Part shown: piece by piece, positions 62,189-64,000 of the stretch | How the letters are laid out: each line of letters begins with the position of its first letter | How positions within the stretch are numbered: position 1 is the first letter of the stretch | Source of the DNA: Pseudomonas arsenicoxydans | GTDB lineage: Bacteria > Pseudomonadota > Gammaproteobacteria > Pseudomonadales > Pseudomonadaceae | Direction of reading: 5' to 3' | DNA: 64,000 nt | Assembly (NCBI RefSeq): GCF_006438915.1 | Contig: NZ_RCZE01000009.1 | Coordinates: forward strand, 174,101 to 238,100 | Notes under the pieces: generated by a model | Databases searched by the model: none | Told to the model about the DNA's origin: nothing | What the model saw: only the letters and a program-made list of their open reading frames with translations | Program-made: the position numbers and the translations under genes

Positions 62189-63487
62189 TTATTTACGTTC
62201 ACTCGGGCCGCAGCCACCACTGGCATCGGTTTCGTGCTCGTCTGCAAACGCCATGAGCACGTCCAGATCCAGCACATCCAGCGGGATCCGGGTGATAAAG
62301 GCAGAGAAGGCGAGGTTGGCGGCGAGCAGGCGCAGATCGCTGGCCCAAGCCGGAAGATGGACGGGCCCCTGGAGCCAGCCGGACTCGAACAGGGGGGCCA
62401 AACGTACCGTGTCACCCAGACTGAGACGACCGGCAAACAAATGGCCCACCAGTTCCGGCCGGTTGTCGCGGATCGCGATGCGTAGCAGGGTGTGGACGCC
62501 GAGCAAACCGGTCAGGTACGCGGCATCCTTGGTAAACGCCGATCCGCCCCGCAGGACGGCACCGCGAAACACTCGCTGGGTTGAGCGAAACGACTCCTCT
62601 TGCGACTGGCCGGCCGCCAGAAAACCTTCGAACACCTGAATGAAATCGGCGCCCTCCAGCGCTTGCTGGACGGCGAGGACTCGCAGCGCCAGGCGACGCA
62701 GGCGATTGATGTCCATGCTGCCGGTGAACAGCTCGGCCAGGGTGGCAATGCCTTCCTGGGTCTGGGTTGTGCGCGGCGCTCCCAGACCGAGGCTTTTCAG
62801 GTTGGGTTGGAGCGCGCCGTTTTGTGCCGTGGCGACATGCACGAACGCTTCGTGCTACAGCAACTGGTTCTTGTCCAGTTCCGAGAAGAGCGCACTGGCC
62901 CGCAGGCGGATGCGGCTCGACCCGGCGATGGCTTTGGCGGCCAGGGTCGGATCGAGCACGACCGTGATTCGTCCCTCGCCGAAGAAACGGTCCAGTTCCG
63001 GCTGCATCCAGGCGGCAAACACTTCGGCCGGAATCTCGGCCGGGCTCGGTGGAATCCGCGTGCCGCCGAGCAGGGCGTCGGTGGTGTTGAGGAAAAATCG
63101 GGCGGCGTCGAGCATGCTCAGTTTCAGGCGGTGGTAATAGAAGTCCGGACGCCGGTACAACGCTGACGAATAGTCGGTAAAGGCCGCAGTGCCAATAGCC
63201 CCGAGCATGCGCCCGGCCGTGGCATAACTTCGCGCGGTCATGGCGAGGTGGTTGCCGGCCGGATGCCCGACATCGCATCGCTCAATAAAGGCGTCCAGCG
63301 CGGTGATGTCGGCGCTGTGGTCGCGCGGGCGCAGTTCGACGTCGGGCAATGCGGCTTTTCCGGCACGCCAGTTCGCCAGGAAGGTTTCTTCGACACCATC
63401 CGGCCAGGACAGGGCCTCCAGCACGCGGATCTTGCGGGCCAGACCGGGCAGGGCGGCATCGAGTTCAGACAGGGACGCAGCGTGCAT
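62189..63487 (-). pseudogene. DUF1704 / QEGLA-motif (MATCAP-like) protein gene with one in-frame amber codon
   Basis: A frame of 432 codons starting at ATG 63485-63487 (AGGAG ahead) is interrupted by TAG at 62855-62857, codon 211. Reading through, the same frame continues to 62189, so this is a point change and not a frameshift. The region around reads SELDKNQLL, stop, HEAFVHVATAQNG, and later TQEGIATLAELFTG. HExxxH plus the QEGLA motif identify the DUF1704 family, related to the MATCAP tyrosine carboxypeptidases. The stop stands directly before the catalytic HExxxH, so the truncated product would be inactive. A C-terminal piece might still start internally. Confidence 0.85.
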
Positions 63488-63841
63488 CGGAATCTCCTGG
63501 GGAGACGAGATTGACCTGAAAAAGCTTAGTCGTTGCTGATGCATTTACCGAGCTACAAGAAACAACCCCGTCCGTAGCTGGCGAAGCCTGTGGGAGCCGA
63601 GCTTGCTCGCGATGACGGAGTGTCAGTCGACAGCTGTGTTGCCTGATACACCGCTATCGCGAGCAAGCTCGGCTCCCACAGGCTTCGCCAGTTGCTACAG
63701 AGTGCGATTTGGCACACCAGCAGCGACAATTATTTTAGTCACTACAATGAAGTTAAATCGAAAAAGAGCACGGCCTCAAAGCGCTGTGCTCTGGCTTTTG
63801 ACGCTTGCACCACGCGGCTATTTTTCAGCGAGGCAGGACTC
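63488..63841. other. Intergenic region holding a long REPIN
   Basis: The gap separates the divergently oriented DUF1704 and membrane-protein genes. Besides the REPIN at 63578-63691 the remaining bases show an AT-richer stretch (63725-63775), probably the promoter of the downstream gene. No other gene is seen. Confidence 0.6.
63578..63691. repeat. REPIN with 36-bp perfect inverted arms
   Basis: The arm at 63578-63613 (beginning CTGGCGAAGCCTGTGGGAGC) is repeated without mismatch in inverted form at 63656-63691, around a loop of 42 bases. The REP core here is GTGGGAGCCGAGCTTGCTCG, a third subtype in the window, differing from the 1-500 and 4631 types. Confidence 0.93.
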
Positions 63842-64000
63842 ATGCTGAACACCGGAGAACAAAAGCGTGCACGAATTCTCGACCCCGTCGATCGTGTCAC
63901 AGAAGTGATTTTCGGCTTGCTCATGGCGATGACGTTCACCGGGACGATCAGCGTGGCGACTTCAGGGCAGGAGGCGGAACGCACAATGATGTTCGCCGCG
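63842..64000 (+). CDS. Membrane protein, 5' part only (cut by window end)
   Basis: The first 53 codons of a gene that runs off the window. The product starts MLNTGEQKRARILDPVDRVT and continues with a hydrophobic segment (VIFGLLMAMTFTGTISVATS) that should be a membrane helix. GCAGGA lies ahead of the ATG. The beginning resembles VIT1/CCC1-like or uncharacterised inner-membrane proteins, but the visible part is too short to name it. Confidence 0.75.
   Translation, partial: MLNTGEQKRARILDPVDRVTEVIFGLLMAMTFTGTISVATSGQEAERTMMFAA

Overview
The window reads as a chromosomal segment of a Pseudomonas species, probably of the P. fluorescens group. The grounds are the GC-rich sequence, several REP/REPIN palindromes of the GTGGGAGCGGGCTTGCTCGCG type, and the gene content: a hydroxyproline (lhp-type) catabolic locus, many amino-acid ABC importers and GntR/AraC/LysR/RpiR regulators. 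Species assignment is inference. No phage, plasmid, CRISPR, rRNA or tRNA feature was found.

Region 1 (1-16 kb, minus strand) begins with a tandem array of 135-bp REPIN units. It continues with a hydroxyproline catabolic locus: alpha-ketoglutarate semialdehyde dehydrogenase, an MHS-type transporter, a DapA-like pyrroline-4-hydroxy-2-carboxylate deaminase, a proline-racemase-like protein, an ABC importer, an aconitase-X (cis-3-hydroxyproline dehydratase type), a PAS-AraC regulator, a three-subunit D-hydroxyproline dehydrogenase, the 4-hydroxyproline epimerase and a GntR regulator. An ATTTCGTATAC motif lies ahead of three transcription units and is probably the GntR operator.

Region 2 (16-40 kb) is a divergent acyl-CoA cluster. 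On the minus strand are a biotin carrier, biotin carboxylase, two pyruvate-carboxyltransferase-like proteins with altered metal sites, a DUF35 protein, an acyl-CoA synthetase, a thiolase-like protein and an acyl-CoA carboxyltransferase. On the plus strand are a second biotin carrier, a GntR regulator, a second acyl-CoA synthetase, a second carboxyltransferase, an MFS carrier and a YeiH-type exporter, then a DUF1302/DUF1329/YCF48-like/RND envelope module. A second shared motif (ATTGTCRACAATMAGACAA) marks both regulatory regions. This looks like a complete uptake-activation-carboxylation-cleavage system whose substrate I cannot name. It is the best candidate for an undescribed system here.

Region 3 (40-44 kb) has a GFA-family protein, then a visibly AT-richer patch with a 2-oxoglutarate oxygenase and a GT2 glycosyltransferase, followed by about 1 kb without a credible gene.

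Region 4 (44-58 kb, mostly plus strand) holds two nitrogen-compound clusters. The first has an ABC importer, a class V PLP enzyme, an RpiR regulator and a PuuE-like deacetylase. The second has a LysR regulator, asparaginase, ABC importer, class V aminotransferase, hydantoinase/dihydropyrimidinase and a hydratase-like protein. Both combine amino-acid import, a fold-type I PLP enzyme and a hydrolase likely to act on amide bonds.

Region 5 (58-64 kb) contains a Sel1-repeat protein, a DUF2950/DUF3300 pair, a DUF1704 (QEGLA/MATCAP-like) gene interrupted by one in-frame amber codon beside its HExxxH motif, a long perfect REPIN, and the start of a membrane protein cut by the window edge.
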